NCBI GenBank assembly: GCA_022559845.1
Contig: CM040125.1
Location: 286,302,200-286,366,199 of the forward strand
Length of the DNA: 64,000 bases
Source of the DNA: Amorphophallus konjac
Lineage: Eukaryota; Streptophyta; Magnoliopsida; Alismatales; Araceae
Reading direction: 5' to 3'
The number at the start of each line of letters is the position of its first letter. The stretch's first letter is position 1. The notes beneath the pieces were generated by a model. That model saw only the letters and a program-made list of their open reading frames with translations, had not been told where the DNA came from and did not search any database. Of this stretch, positions 1-10,478 are shown one piece after another. The position numbers were made by a program, and so were the translations under genes.

Positions 1-998
1 TAGAATCTGAAATCGAAGATTTGAAGAAAATGATAGAAGACATGGAACAAGGGAGATATGAAATGAGAGATCTGGAAGTTGAAAACGAAAATCTGAGGGA
101 TGAAATTGATGATCTGAAAAGAAAAATGGAAAGTTATGAAACAGACAGAAATTTGAGCAAAGAAAAATATGAAGCTATAAAACAAGTCAACTCTAAGCTA
201 CTTTAAGATGCTGAAAAACTTCAAAAAGAGTTGAAAGATAAACAAAATTATTTTGAGAAGTTTGTAGATGGAAGAGATAACCTAGATACTTTGCTAGGTA
301 CTAAAATGAACTTCAACAAAGAAGGGTTTGGTTTTAATCCCATAAACAAAATGAAAATTGGTTTGAAAACCGTCACTTTTGTATCTTCTGCAGGTGCCTC
401 AAGTTCAAACACCAAACCCGCTCAAAACAAAGGAAAAGAAATGGTGGGAGAACCCATAAAGAAAAATCTTGAAAAACCTAAAAATTCTCCTCAGAAATCT
501 CAGCCGAACCACCAGAAATTAAAGGTCAAGCCAGTTTATACCAAGGTTAGAGGTGGTCAAAGGGGGAATGCTGGTCTATATCATCCTCAGCAAGGGTCAA
601 GGCATCCCTAGTATTCCAATAGTCAGGAAGATAGAAACCCCTTCATGCATCAACGCACACACTCCTATAGGTCGATGCAGTCATATGGTTCGCTATATCA
701 TAGGTCGGTGCAGTCATACACATACAGACCTGATCCAACCTATTACCCTATGATTAAGCCAAGGACAAACTATAGGAACCAGAATCACCCCTTTCCAAAC
801 TTCTACCAAAAGTCAAAGGGTAACAAGGTTCCAGAACTGGGTAGAAAACTAAAAACTGAAAATAGAAACTCTTCATCAAGCAAGAAAATGAAAAATGAAA
901 AGAAAATTTGGATTCCTAAATCTATTTTATCTTGCTTTGCTGAAATGAAAGATTTACTGGGACCTAATTATCCTTGGGTTCCAAACATTGTTACTTGA
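1..998 (+). pseudogene. copia gag C-terminal region
   Basis: This is a charged, heptad-like coiled coil (about 1-290, rich in E, K and L), then a basic Q/N/S-rich linker ending in the motif GPNYPWVPN (about 958-990). The same wording, GPNLSWVPN, precedes the protease in the copia element at 35675-46179, which ties the two. Stop codons fall at 204-206, 609-611 and 996-998, all in one reading frame, so the gene decayed by point mutation. The capsid core and zinc knuckle lie upstream of the window. Confidence 0.75.
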
Positions 999-1004
999 TT
1001 TCCT

Positions 1005-1565
1005 GTGCAGGAGTGTCTTGCAGCCGTGCACAACAAATGGTATCTTGATAGTGGCTGTTCAAGACACATGACTGGGGATAGAATAATGTTTTGTCTCTTG
1101 GTGGAAAAAGAAGGTGTGAATGTAACCTTTGGAGGGAACAATAAAGGGAAAATCATCGGTTCAGGTAAAGTTGGCAAAAATCCCTCTAATTCCATTGAAA
1201 ATGTCTTATTGGTTGAAGGTTTGGAATATAATCTTTTGAGTATAAGTCAATTGTGTGATAAAGGACATAGAGTAGTGTTTGACTCTTCTGAATGTAAAAT
1301 TTTGAAACCAAACTCCAAAGAAAAATGGTTTTCTGGAAAAAGAGTCAACAATGTGTACATAATTGACTTAGATGATCCAGCCCATTTGAATCTTTATCTT
1401 GCTGCACCTCAATCTGAACTTGCATGTCTGTGGCATCGTAGACTAGGACATGCTAGCTATAATGTTCTACACAAACTCTTGAAACATTGTATGGTGAAAG
1501 GACTGCCTGAACTCAAATTCAAACAAAATGACAAAATCTGTGAGGCATGCACCCTAGGAAAATAA
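1005..1565 (+). pseudogene. copia protease and GAG-pre-integrase domain
   Basis: The aspartic protease active site is WYLDSGCSRHMTG, with the catalytic DSG at about residues 14-16 of this open stretch. The GAG-pre-integrase domain follows with LWHRRLGHASYNVL and a C-x2-C zinc pair in KICEACTLGK. In an intact element this part matures the polyprotein and starts integrase. It stays in the frame of the gag part and is bounded by stops at 996-998 and 1563-1565. Confidence 0.85.
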
Positions 1566-1628
1566 ACTAGAAAATATTTCTCCAGCAGAACTGTAAGCCT
1601 ATCATCCAAACCACTTGAACTAATCCAT

Positions 1629-2624
1629 ATGGACTTGTTCGGTCCAACAACAACCGCTAGCTTAAGTGGAAGGAGATATGGGTATGTGTTAGTAGATGAT
1701 TTCTCTAGGTTCACATGGGTGTTTCCTCTTGTGCATAAAAATGATGTCTTTAATGAGTTTCAGGCACTCTACATGAAGGTCAAGCAAGATGGTAAATTTA
1801 AAATTTCTAACATACTTTCAGATCATGGTGATGAATTCGACAATGCTGATTTTGATAATCTTTGCAGGACTGAAGGAATCAATCATAGGTTTTTATCACC
1901 AAGAACCCCTGAACAAAATGGAGTGGTAGAGAGAAGAAATAGAACTCTCATTGGAATGGTTAGAACCATGCTTGCTGAAAAGCAACTATCAAGGAGGTTT
2001 TGGGCAAAAGCAGTGAACACTACTTGCTATATCATCAACCGCTCAATGGGAAGGCCATTCACCAAAATGACTCCTTATGAGCTGTTCAAAGGTAAGAAGC
2101 CATCTCTCTCTCACATGAAAGTATTTGGTTCAAAATGTTTTGTTCATAACAATGACAAAAGAGATTTAGACAAATTTGAGCCCAAGAGTGAAGAGGGTAT
2201 ATTTCTTGGATATTCTGATAGGTCCAGGGCTTATAGGGTCTATAATCTCAAAAGTCTAACTGCGGAAGAGTCAACTCATGTTAGATTTGATGAAACTTAT
2301 GATGATAAATGTAACATGAAAAATGATGATGATGAGGAGTTCATAGACACCAAGGAAAAGAATGACCCTTCACAGGAGGAGACAAAAAGAAATGATGATG
2401 TGACAGATCCAAGCAATACAATGGTGACGGTTATAGGTGCTGGTAACAATCCTATGGATATTAGAGTGCTTAAAGATCATCCTCTAGAAAATATCATAGG
2501 TAGCTTACAAGATCCACCTAGAACTAGGTCACATTTCAGAATTGTTGATCAACTAGAACAACTTGCTCTTGTCTCCCAAATTGAACCAAAGAACATTGAA
2601 GAAGCTTTGAAAGATGAGAACTAG
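1629..2624 (+). pseudogene. copia integrase core
   Basis: DDE-type integrase (rve) with the catalytic residues visible: D in VDDFSRFTW, D in ILSDHGDEF, and E in SPRTPEQNGVVERRNRT. The copia-specific tail GYSDRSRAYRVYN and the acidic linker before RT are present. The frame continues from the protease part past a single nonsense codon at 1563-1565. It is lost near 2622, where the reading moves to another frame for reverse transcriptase. Confidence 0.85.
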
Positions 2625-3405
2625 CCATGTAAGAAGAATTAAACCAGTTTCAAAGAAATAATGTGTGGCATCTAGTTCCTAGACTTTCATCAAAAACTGT
2701 CATAGGTACTAAATGGATTTTTAGGAACAAGCTTAGTGAAGATGGAACCATACATAGGAATAAAGCTAGATTAGTGGCTCAGGGGTATGCTCAAGAATTT
2801 GAAATTGATTTTGAAGAGTCTTTTGCCCCTGTAGCCAGATTATAAGCAATTAGGATTTTGCTTGCTTTTGCTTGTGCTCATAAAGTAAAAATGTAACAAA
2901 TGGATGTAAAGAGTGCATTTCTAAATGGTTTGATAAAATAAGAGGTTTTTGTTGAACAACCCCCCGATTTTGAATGTTCTTATCATGAAGATTATGTATT
3001 CAAGCTGGACAGGGCTCTCTATGGTCTGAAGCAAGCACCCCGAGCTTGGTATGATAGACTAAGCTCGTTCATCACTGAAAAAGGCTACATTAGAGGTAAT
3101 GTGGACCAAACCCTCTTCACAAAAAGACAAGTTAAAGATATCTTGTTAGTTCAAATCTATGTTGATAATATTGTGTTTGGTTCTACAAAGCCCAAAATGT
3201 GTGAGGATTTTGCTGACCTTATGACCCATGAGTTTGAGATGAGCCTAATGGGTGAGCTTAAATTTTTTCTTGGCTTGCAGATCTGTCAGAGTGATGAAGG
3301 ATGCTATATAAATCAAGCCAAGTATGTGAAGGAGTTGCTAAAAAGGTTTGATATGACAAATTGTAAATATATTTCAACTCCTATGGGAACAACTACATCA
3401 CTGAA
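2625..3405 (+). pseudogene. copia reverse transcriptase, truncated
   Basis: RVT_2 type polymerase. Visible blocks are [52 protein letters not shown] and GELKFFLGLQI. In-frame stops fall at 2843-2845 and at two more places before 2945. The catalytic box reads YVDN instead of YVDD (near 3160-3171), so the second metal-binding aspartate is lost. Homology stops after the TPMGTTTSLN block. The RNase H domain and 3' LTR are missing. Confidence 0.85.
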
Positions 3406-3529
3406 CAAACAACCAAACATTTTATTCCATTCCAAAACAAAAAGGGTTTACATTAAGTTCCACCCTCTCTCTCTACATTACTCATTCCACAGCTCTCTGG
3501 GCAAGACGCTCTAGACGGTGTTATCCAAC

Positions 3530-6158
3530 TACGAAAAGTGATATTCCTACCGCTCTGTAGTCCTCTTTCCATCCCCACACCCTGGCGTTGATCTACGGGG
3601 GCAACAAAGAAGCTACTAGCATGAAAGCCACGCTCTCATGCTCTTCGGTAGTGCTCCTCGCCATCTCTAAACCATTGTTCAGTAAGGCCAAGGCTGGTTC
3701 GGAGTTCAAACATCTGGGCCTCCATGACCCTTCGCTCCGCCCTCTCAGCCAACCTATCGGCTCTCTCTCTTTCTCTATCCCTTTATTTCTCTGCACGTTC
3801 TCTTTCTCTATCTTCTCTCTCCAGCTGAAGGGTGATCCTCAGCTCCACGGCGTCCCTAGAAGAATCATCATCTGGACGATGCCGCAGTTCCTCCTCCAGC
3901 TCCACTATTCTAGCCTCCCTATGCGCGGGATGGGCAAGTGCCTCTTGCTTCTCTTTTGCCTGCCAGATATACCGTCTTAGATATGTGGCGAGGCCTGAAC
4001 CAGGAAAATTCAACGGTGAAACCCTCACCTGTATAGAGTGCATTCCTTCTACCTCCGTGACACGTTGCATTGCACGAGCAAGTTGCTCATGAAGCAAATC
4101 AAGCTCTGAGGTAGGGATCCATAAGCTTGAAGAGACGCCATCTGCTCCCATCGCTGATGAGGCTGCGTCGATCTAGACGCGCTATAACAACATGTGGTGA
4201 TAATTAGTGGCTGAGCACCATGAATCTAGGGTCATGATTAGGAGCATGCATTATATATACACTTATTGAGGCACTTAAGGCTCCACGGGTGTCACCCAAC
4301 TATTGCTCCGTGTCTGCTAAGCGAGCTCGCAAGTTCGTTATCATGGTATCACGGGCATCCCGCAGTCATGTTATAGGAGGCAGCATTTCCATACAAAAAA
4401 TAATAATAAATAAGAACAAAAATAAAAATAAAAAAAACATAAAAAAACATCACATAAAAAAAAGAAGAAAATAGAAGAAAGGGAGATCTACCTCCACAAG
4501 TCCCTCAGGTTGGAGTCGCTCTGCATACATTGCCTTATAGAGGCGCATATAGTCCTCACTATCCTGCGCCTGTGATTCTACGATTGTGCCACCCCGTTGT
4601 TAGTCTTCATACTGTTCGAGGAACTGCACACACCAATCAATGCAAGTTGCCGACCCGCACATCTTTCTCTCGACGCAAGGTGGCGCAGTTGTATCTACCC
4701 ATTCTTGGGCTAGCCCTAGGGTCCTCATAACCAATCGTAGCCGAAGCGGCTCGATTTCATTCAGGTAGTGGATCCAAAGGTCCCGTCCGAACCGGGCACG
4801 GCTTGTTATAACCCACGGCTGGTCGGCATCGACCATTCCTGAGTAGGGCCTCCAGTTCACCTAGGTTAGGTTGCACATATCCTTTTAGCTGGTCAAAAGT
4901 AAAAGCAAAAAAAATAAAAGAAATAAAAAAGATAAAAAAAAAGAATCCTACCATCGCTGCAGGGTACTCTTGCAACTCGCGTCGTAACACCATAAGTTGG
5001 TAGGATAGAGGCACTGTGGTCATGATGGGTTGCCATCGTCTAGCTAACGGCACCGCCATTGCTCGCCAATGTCGAGCTCTCCCCATCGGGAGGTAATAGT
5101 AGCTCCATAGTTGCATTATCATATACCATCAGTGCCTTAAGTGGACTATTGCAAAAACAAACAAAACAAAATAATAAAAAATAAAAAAATAAAAATAAAA
5201 CAAAACAAAACAAAAACAAAAATACTTGGATGAACAGTGTGAAGCCACTCACAGTCACCTCACGGTCTGCCTCTTGGGACAGACCTGTAAACAGATGCGC
5301 CAGCACGGTGGCTCCCCAGGCATACTGCCCCACTCTCTCAAGGTCTACTAAGAGCTCCAGGAAGTGACAGTGGATGTTGTCTCCCTTTGAGCTCAGTAGC
5401 AATCTTCCCAGCAAAAAGAGGAGAAATCTCCTCAAATCCATGTTGGACCTCTCCCAATTGTCGGCATCTATGCAGTACACAGCACGGCACCCTCTTTCAG
5501 TCCTCTCCATGAATTCTTCCAAGGACTCATCATCACGTGGATGAGTGTCAGTAAGCCCTAACGCCTCCATGATGGATGCCCTGGCTACTGACCTGTTCTT
5601 TTGGCCATCTAGGTCCAACCCTAATAGTTTCTGAGCACCTTCTCGGTAATCCGCGTAGGTGATACCAATCACTACCTCGCCATCCACCCTGAGGCTTGTG
5701 ATTCGGACCACATCTTCCAGGCTGGGCACCATGTGCCCCCAGGGCATTAGGAAAGCCCGACTCACTGGGTCCCACCTTTCACACAATGCTTGTATGAGGA
5801 CGAGGTCGAGCTTGATTGGCTCGATTCGCAGAAAGGCCCCAAACCCATCACGTCTAGCCTGGCCTTTTGAAAGTTTGGAAGACCTCGATATGTGTCAATC
5901 ACTAGCTCCTAGGAAATGTGCGATCTCATCATGCTATGCACATACACAAGAAGTGAGAAAGGGGAGCTTTGCCATGGAAGAAAAAGGAAGAAAGGACGAG
6001 AGAAGGGATGAGAAGGTTAATCTTACGAGTTGTGATTGGGTCCTCTCGCTGAGGTGCCCTTCAATCTCTAAGAGTTTCCAGGAATTGCAGTCAGACCTAC
6101 TCCTCTTCGAGGAGTGGGAAGACTCACCTTCTGCCCTGAAGCTAGATTCACCCTCCAT
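3530..6158 (-). pseudogene. Plant mobile domain gene A', decayed
   Basis: Reverse-strand homologue of gene A (18851-20969). Exons by comparison are 6027-6158, about 5226-5930, 4952-5110, 4492-4860, 4267-4359, 4029-4181 and a last coiled-coil part about 3530-3975. Exon lengths of 159 and 369 nt equal those of gene B, and 93 and 153 nt equal those of A. The PMD core reads RAFLMPWGHMVPSLEDVV. Damage: nonsense codons in exons 2, 4 and 6, a 1-bp deletion near 5848, the exon 3 acceptor AG changed to AA, the exon 5 acceptor AG changed to GG, and the exon 5 donor GT changed to AT. Exon 1 has an internal in-frame duplication of the EGESS segment. It is the best evidence for the ancestral intron positions. 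Confidence 0.75.
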
Positions 6159-6289
6159 CCTGAAAATTGTGCAACTCTCACTACCCCCCTTTCATACAAA
6201 CTTTCACTCTTCAAATCAGCTCTCATGACTCTGGTGCTCCCAAGTCAAGTGAAAGGGGAGGTATTTAGAGGATTGGAAAGGAGGCGAGC

Positions 6290-6959
6290 TAGATCTATCA
6301 CCATTACCTCTAGTAGTGGCTCTTGTAATGAGGCACCCTCCCTTTACCCTCGCGGGCCATTTTTCCATGTGGAGTAAATGATTCGGAGGCGTGATTTGTT
6401 GACTCACCACCCCTATACGGTCTAAAGATTCCCCGTGTCCATTGTCCTGTTGCAACTACTTTTAGTGCAAAGAAGAAAATGGGGGACATTCACGTGGGAA
6501 AAGATGACTAGGGGCTCATGTTGTTGAAATTGGTGGTAGATTCCTTCGAAAACAATGGCCACGGTACCCTCGTGTGCCACTTCGCCATGTGGAGTAGCTA
6601 AATGGTTCAGGTGTGATTTATTGACTCGCCACCCCTATACGGTCTAAAGATTCCCTGTGCCCATTGTCCTATTGCGACTACTTTTAACGCAAAGAAGAAA
6701 ATGGGGGACATTCACGCGGAAAAGAGGACCAGGGGCCAACGTTGTTGAAATCGGTGGTAGATTAAATCATGGCCACGTTGAGGCATGACTCCATGTTTTA
6801 AGGAGAAATCTCGTCGAGCATGTCATGTGGGAACAGTGTGGTAGAGAAGAGGCGTAGAGCAGAAGGAACACATCAAGGGCAAACAAGCTGTATTGAAACC
6901 AAGTCACTCATACATCTATATAAAGTGTTGTGCCCGCCATGAGATGAGAGGGGGTGTAC
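6290..6959. repeat. Intergenic spacer with two tandem ~225-bp units
   Basis: No gene is seen between A' and C'. Two direct repeats lie head to tail, about 6338-6563 and 6564-6776. Each carries CCACCCCTATACGGTC followed by a shared stretch ending in GTTGTTGAAAT. They differ by scattered substitutions, so the duplication is not recent. The young element has a single-copy counterpart between genes C and A (18300-18740). Confidence 0.6.
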
Positions 6960-7545
6960 AAGCAACTCACTGAATCTCACATCACCCTCCTGGATCACCT
7001 CTCTTCTCTCTCCTAAGACAGAAGTCCCTGAGAGGCCTCCTTGAGCTCCGTGACGTAGCAATCACTTTGTCGTGCCACGCGTTACCACCCTCTCTAGCAG
7101 TGCTCCTTGCTGTCCTCCAGTCTCTCTCGCAACCCCGATGGCTGCGAAGCTCTTGAATCCGAGGCCGCTGGCTGAGCTCCCCTCTGCTTTGCCGGAGAGA
7201 CTGCACCAGCTCTAGGAGCTCCCCAACCGCGAGCTCCAATTCTCCTCTAATCTGTAGTGACTCTGAGCAAGTCACGTGTCTAGATGCTCCTTCTCTCGGA
7301 GCTCCATCGCCTAGGGCTCTCGTGCCCTCCTCTTGTCCTAACTTCAATGCTGCTCTATCCTCATTTTTCTCTCCACTTTCTCCCGCTTTATCTCTCTTCC
7401 CACCACCTGGAGAGAAACCTTTAGTTGCAGCACATCTCAGGGCAACTCCTCATGTTGTAGTTGCTCCGATACTCCAGCTTTTGTCCTGCGACGGTCAGCT
7501 ACCGTCTAGCGTCCGCTATTGCAGACGCCTATGCAAAATAAAACA
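6960..7545 (-). pseudogene. Gene C' / B' remnant (coiled-coil tail only)
   Basis: On the minus strand this matches the 3' part of genes B and C. Near 7490-7535 it reads like exon 5 (ADARRQL), and near 6980-7080 like the C-terminus (SSRRPLRD... then a stop and VACTP, compared with QRPPRDP... stop and VACTR in B). The PMD core is absent. Frames are broken in several places. The position between A' and D' mirrors the place of B and C in the young element. Confidence 0.5.
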
Positions 7546-7640
7546 AAAAAGAAAAAAAAAAGAGAAAATAAGCCAGTGGAGGAGATTCAAAGTGTATGCA
7601 ATGGCATTAAGGCTTCGTGTTTATTTCAAAATGAGATACA

Positions 7641-8372
7641 TTAAGGTTTGGGCACCTCGGGCCTCAATTTCCCCAGCTCAATTACATAAGCGTTCCACAG
7701 TTCCTCGTCCTCGTTCACAGACACCATTGCCTTCAGTGGAATACTTGCCTTCCATGATGCTTTGAATGCCTTCACATTCTTTGCATCACCCTCCATGCCC
7801 AGCTCCCTTTCCTTAATCAATGGAAGGTCGGGTAGCATTGGGAAAGAATGGTGAGGGAGGCCGATTTGATTATAACATCGATGTGCATTGTAAAGGATGA
7901 ATTCAATCGCTCCAACAAGCTGGAGCTTCGTGTCAGGGGAAGACCTCGTTAGGAGTTCATATGCGAGTAGGCATGATGGTGCACAAGTGAACATGTATTG
8001 CATCATGGTGCTGAAGTGAGCCCACTAGTCTTCGTGTTTCTTCATCCAGGGAACGCGATTTACCACATTACCACCAAAGCCTAACACATTGGCCATGTGG
8101 TAAAGCGGGCTTTGTTGGAAGATTTTTTAGGAAGTCGCCATCCCCTCACGATGGTCAAATTTGAAATGCAAGTCAATCTAGCAATTCAGAAGGAGTACGC
8201 AATCGAAAGGAGGCTTACCCATGCTGGAAGCCGTGAGACCACTGTAAAGATATGCCAGGATGGCGGGCCCCACTCGTTTGCCTTCCCAAAATCTATAAAT
8301 CGCGCTTAATTGATTCTCTTCCACAATGTTGTCAGTGTAAGGAAATAGGAGAGCTCCCGCCAAACAGATCGT
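7641..8372 (-). pseudogene. DUF7745-like gene D', 3' half
   Basis: C-terminal half of a homologue of gene D (11642-13050). Blocks in order are LAGALLFPYTDN, KRVGPAILAYLYSGLTASS, DLHFKFDHREGM, FTCAPSCLL, IEFILYNAHRC and VIELGKLRPEVPKP. Nonsense codons occur near 8178 and between the blocks. The 5' half is 25 kb away at 33532-34193: the young Tat element inserted just after the block GFTI and duplicated 5 bp of this gene. Confidence 0.75.
8368..8372. repeat. Target site duplication ATCGT, left
   Basis: ATCGT directly precedes the LTR end TGTGAGCG and recurs at 33527-33531 directly after the far LTR end GTGTCTACA. Both lie inside the same broken gene D'. Confidence 0.9.
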
Positions 8373-8553
8373 TGTGAGCGACGTCACGCGGTTCGGGGAA
8401 GAGCGGAGAAGACGCGGAGCGCACGGGCTCCTCTTTTTTTTGGTGTTTATTTGCTGCAACACAGAAATAAGAGAAGAGAGAGAAGGGGCCACCACGGGAG
8501 ATTACTCCGGCGGGGCGAGCGGGACAAGTGTGATATAGCAAGATATGGGGGTT

Positions 8554-8935
8554 AAACGGCCATAGCGGGAAGTGACTCGTCGCGGCCTCGGGGGGACGGG
8601 AATGGTGCAGAAATTAAATAACAAGAATTGAAACGGCCATTGGGGAAGTGACTCGCCGCGGCCTCGAGAATATGAGCAGATAATAAGATGACAGAATATA
8701 AAGAGAATACAAAGAGCGGGAATTTAAACGGCCATTGGGGAAGTGACTCGCCGCGGCCTCGAGAACATAAACAGATAAGAATATAACGTATAAGAACGTG
8801 AATTTAAACGGCCATTGGGGAAGTGACTCGCCGCGGCCTCGAGAATATGAGCAGAATATAACAGAATATAAAGAGAATATAAGAACGGAAATTTAAACGG
8901 CCATTGGGGAAGTGACTCGCCGCGGCCTCGAAAAT
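8554..8935 (-). repeat. Five spaced direct repeats in R-U5 (3' LTR)
   Basis: Copies start at 8554, 8631, 8726, 8806 and 8895. On plus each reads AAACGGCCATTGGGGAAGTG followed by ACTCGCCGCGGCCTCGA, and the first copy has CATAGCGG in place of CATTGGGG. Units are separated by variable A/G-rich DNA of about 40-60 bp. The same array is at 31615-31992 in the other LTR. Confidence 0.85.
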
Positions 8936-9560
8936 AAGATGTGATCGCCAGGGGCCGAAAGACCCCAAATAAAGAAAGTGATCGCGCCTACCTCAAGAGC
9001 GGGAGATGGCGGGTTGCTTCTTCCTCTCCCTCCGGCCGGCCGACGGAGAGGGCTTTCCTCGGCTACCCTTGCAAAACAACGACAAACAAATGACAAGTGG
9101 ATTAGAAAGATGGAGGTGTAGTATTCAAATCCTTGCGATAAAAATAATGAAATGATGGCAAGACACACACCTGGTTGGTGTTATCTTTTAAACCCCTCTC
9201 GGACTCGAGTAGGAGGAAAATGAGATGATGGATGTAAGAAGTGTATAAGAAAAGGCGCCCTTATAAAGGGGGGGTAGGGGATGCAAGATGATGAATGCAA
9301 AAGAACTACGAAGAAAAGGAAAGAATTGGCTTATTGGATGTGCCGATGGTGAAATCCGGCGGAGCTCCAGCAGCGTGGGGACGACGTGGAAGCGCGGTGG
9401 ATGAAGACGACCTTCCTCTCGTGAGCGTGAGCACCCGACAAGCCGGCAGAACCTCCACCTACAAAAGAACCCACGGGTTAGAAAATGACTCCGTAGCCTC
9501 TAGGCTCCGGCAGCCTATCGGATCACTTCCAAGCTCCCTCAGAACTGAGGGGGTGGGCCT

Positions 9561-9570
9561 CTATTTATAG
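9561..9570 (-). promoter_or_regulatory. TATA box of LTR promoter (3' LTR copy)
   Basis: CTATAAATAG on the minus strand, just downstream of the U3 palindromes and preceding a GC-rich leader in element sense. The copy at 32622-32631 in the 5' LTR would drive the genomic RNA. The start site itself is inferred. Confidence 0.6.
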
Positions 9571-9581
9571 AGCTACGGGGT

Positions 9582-10214
9582 GGAGGCGTCTAGGACCCTG
9601 GACACCTCCATCAGGGCCGAATTAATATTTTATTCTATTTTTATTAATTTTTTTGGAATACTTTTGTGGGGGCGTCCAGGGCCCCGGATGCCTCAAACAG
9701 GTCCACCGAAAATCGACGACGGCCGCACGCGGTTTGGCACAACGCGTGGTTTTGTGAGCGGCGCCTCGTGATTCAGAAATGGGCGCGTCCAGGTGGCTGG
9801 ACGTCTCTATAATTTGGCTTTTTTCATACACGACAAACCGTCGTTCGGTGGCCGGCGCCCGTGAGAGAGTTGATGGAGGCGTCCAGGGGCCTGGACGCCT
9901 CCCAAAATATATTATTTTTTCTTTTTCTTTTGTCTTTTATGCCAAGGCTGGCATTTTAATTTTTTTATATTTATTTTTATGGAGGCGTCCAGGGGCCTGG
10001 ACGCCTCCATTAATATATATATAATTTTATTTATTTTCTAATTTTTATCCCAACTGGTATTTTACGCACACATTTTTTATTTTTATTTTTATGGAGGCGT
10101 CTAGGGGCCTGGACGCCTCCATTAATATATATTTTTTTTATTTAGTTTTGGGCCCTGAGAAAAGAATAAAATAAATTAAAAAGATGGGGGCGTCCAGGGG
10201 CCTGGACGCCCCCA
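9582..10214. repeat. Array of seven GC-rich palindromes in U3 (3' LTR)
   Basis: Seven copies start near 9582, 9668, 9781, 9873, 9980, 10091 and 10185. Most have a 13-bp arm GGAGGCGTCCAGG, a GG centre, and the reverse-complement arm. The copy at 10185 has GGGGGCGTCC matched by GGACGCCCCC, so the arms change together. Spacers of about 60-90 bp are AT-rich. The array is repeated at 32645-33274. Confidence 0.9.
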
Positions 10215-10465
10215 TTAAGACCCACACGGGTCCTCAATCGGCGGCCGCCCGGCAGACACCTTCTTGGTTCCGGAACCTCTTGATGCGTCTGACTGGTGTT
10301 GACGCCGTCCGAATGCCGTGACGAGATGATTCCGGATGCCGAAAAAGGCAGAAGAAGACCCAAGAAAAGGAAGTGCTCAAGTGATTCGAAATGCGTAAGC
10401 CGTCGCGGGGCGTCGTATAGTAATATGAGACTTTCTCAGGAGACGTCAAGAATGGCGTGTCTACA

Positions 10466-10478
10466 GCTGCCCCGCCTT
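10466..10478 (-). other. Polypurine tract of the Tat element
   Basis: Immediately before the 3' LTR on the minus strand the sequence reads AAGGCGGGGCAGC then TGTAGACA. The same string directly precedes the old element's LTR at 35507. This is the expected place for plus-strand priming. Confidence 0.65.

Larger units (their letters stand above)
1..3405 (+). mobile_element. Ty1/copia remnant, 3' truncated
   Basis: Internal part of a copia element: gag C-terminus, protease, GAG-pre-integrase, integrase and most of reverse transcriptase follow each other on the plus strand. Neither LTR is present, because the window starts inside gag and the RT ends near 3405 where the old Tat element begins. The junction sits in an A/C-rich run (aacaaacaacca) that resembles both partners, so the exact breakpoint is uncertain. 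At least seven nonsense codons and one frameshift make it a fossil. Domain order (protease, integrase, RT) is diagnostic of Ty1/copia. The long coiled-coil gag and the protease wording resemble the SIRE/Maximus group, but the lineage is not certain. Confidence 0.9.
3406..8372 (+). mobile_element. Old Tat-type gypsy element, left part (antisense gene block)
   Basis: This stretch matches, in reverse complement, the antisense gene block of the young element at 8373-33526. From 3410 it aligns with the sequence after gene A (around 21020), and at 8372 it breaks inside gene D where the young element inserted. The remainder continues at 33527-35674. Its sense strand is plus, because its 3' LTR starts at 35507 after a purine-rich tract. 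The gag-pol part is missing and was replaced or lost at the junction with the copia remnant near 3405. It is clearly older: stops, frameshifts and mutated splice sites occur in all three of its genes. Confidence 0.8.
8373..10465 (-). repeat. 3' LTR of the Tat element
   Basis: Matches 31434-33526 over its full length. In element sense (minus) it runs TGTAGACA...TCGCTCACA. U3 is the part above about 9570 and holds seven palindromes in AT-rich DNA. A TATA box lies at 9561-9570. R-U5 is the part below and holds five spaced copies of a 37-bp motif (8554-8935). Confidence 0.93.

Noticed and set aside
7322..7765. 147-codon plus-strand frame
   Set aside because: It is the antisense shadow of the decayed C' and D' genes.
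8554..8935. CRISPR-like array (five spaced repeats)
   Set aside because: The units lie in an LTR of a plant retroelement, spacers vary from about 40 to 60 bp and are A/G-rich and related to each other, and no cas genes are present.
9779..10024. Open frames with GRPGAWTPP-like repeats across the palindromes, also at 13085-13627 and 32911-33219
   Set aside because: They follow from translating the palindrome array. The same peptide pattern appears in several frames and on both strands, with no start context or splice support.
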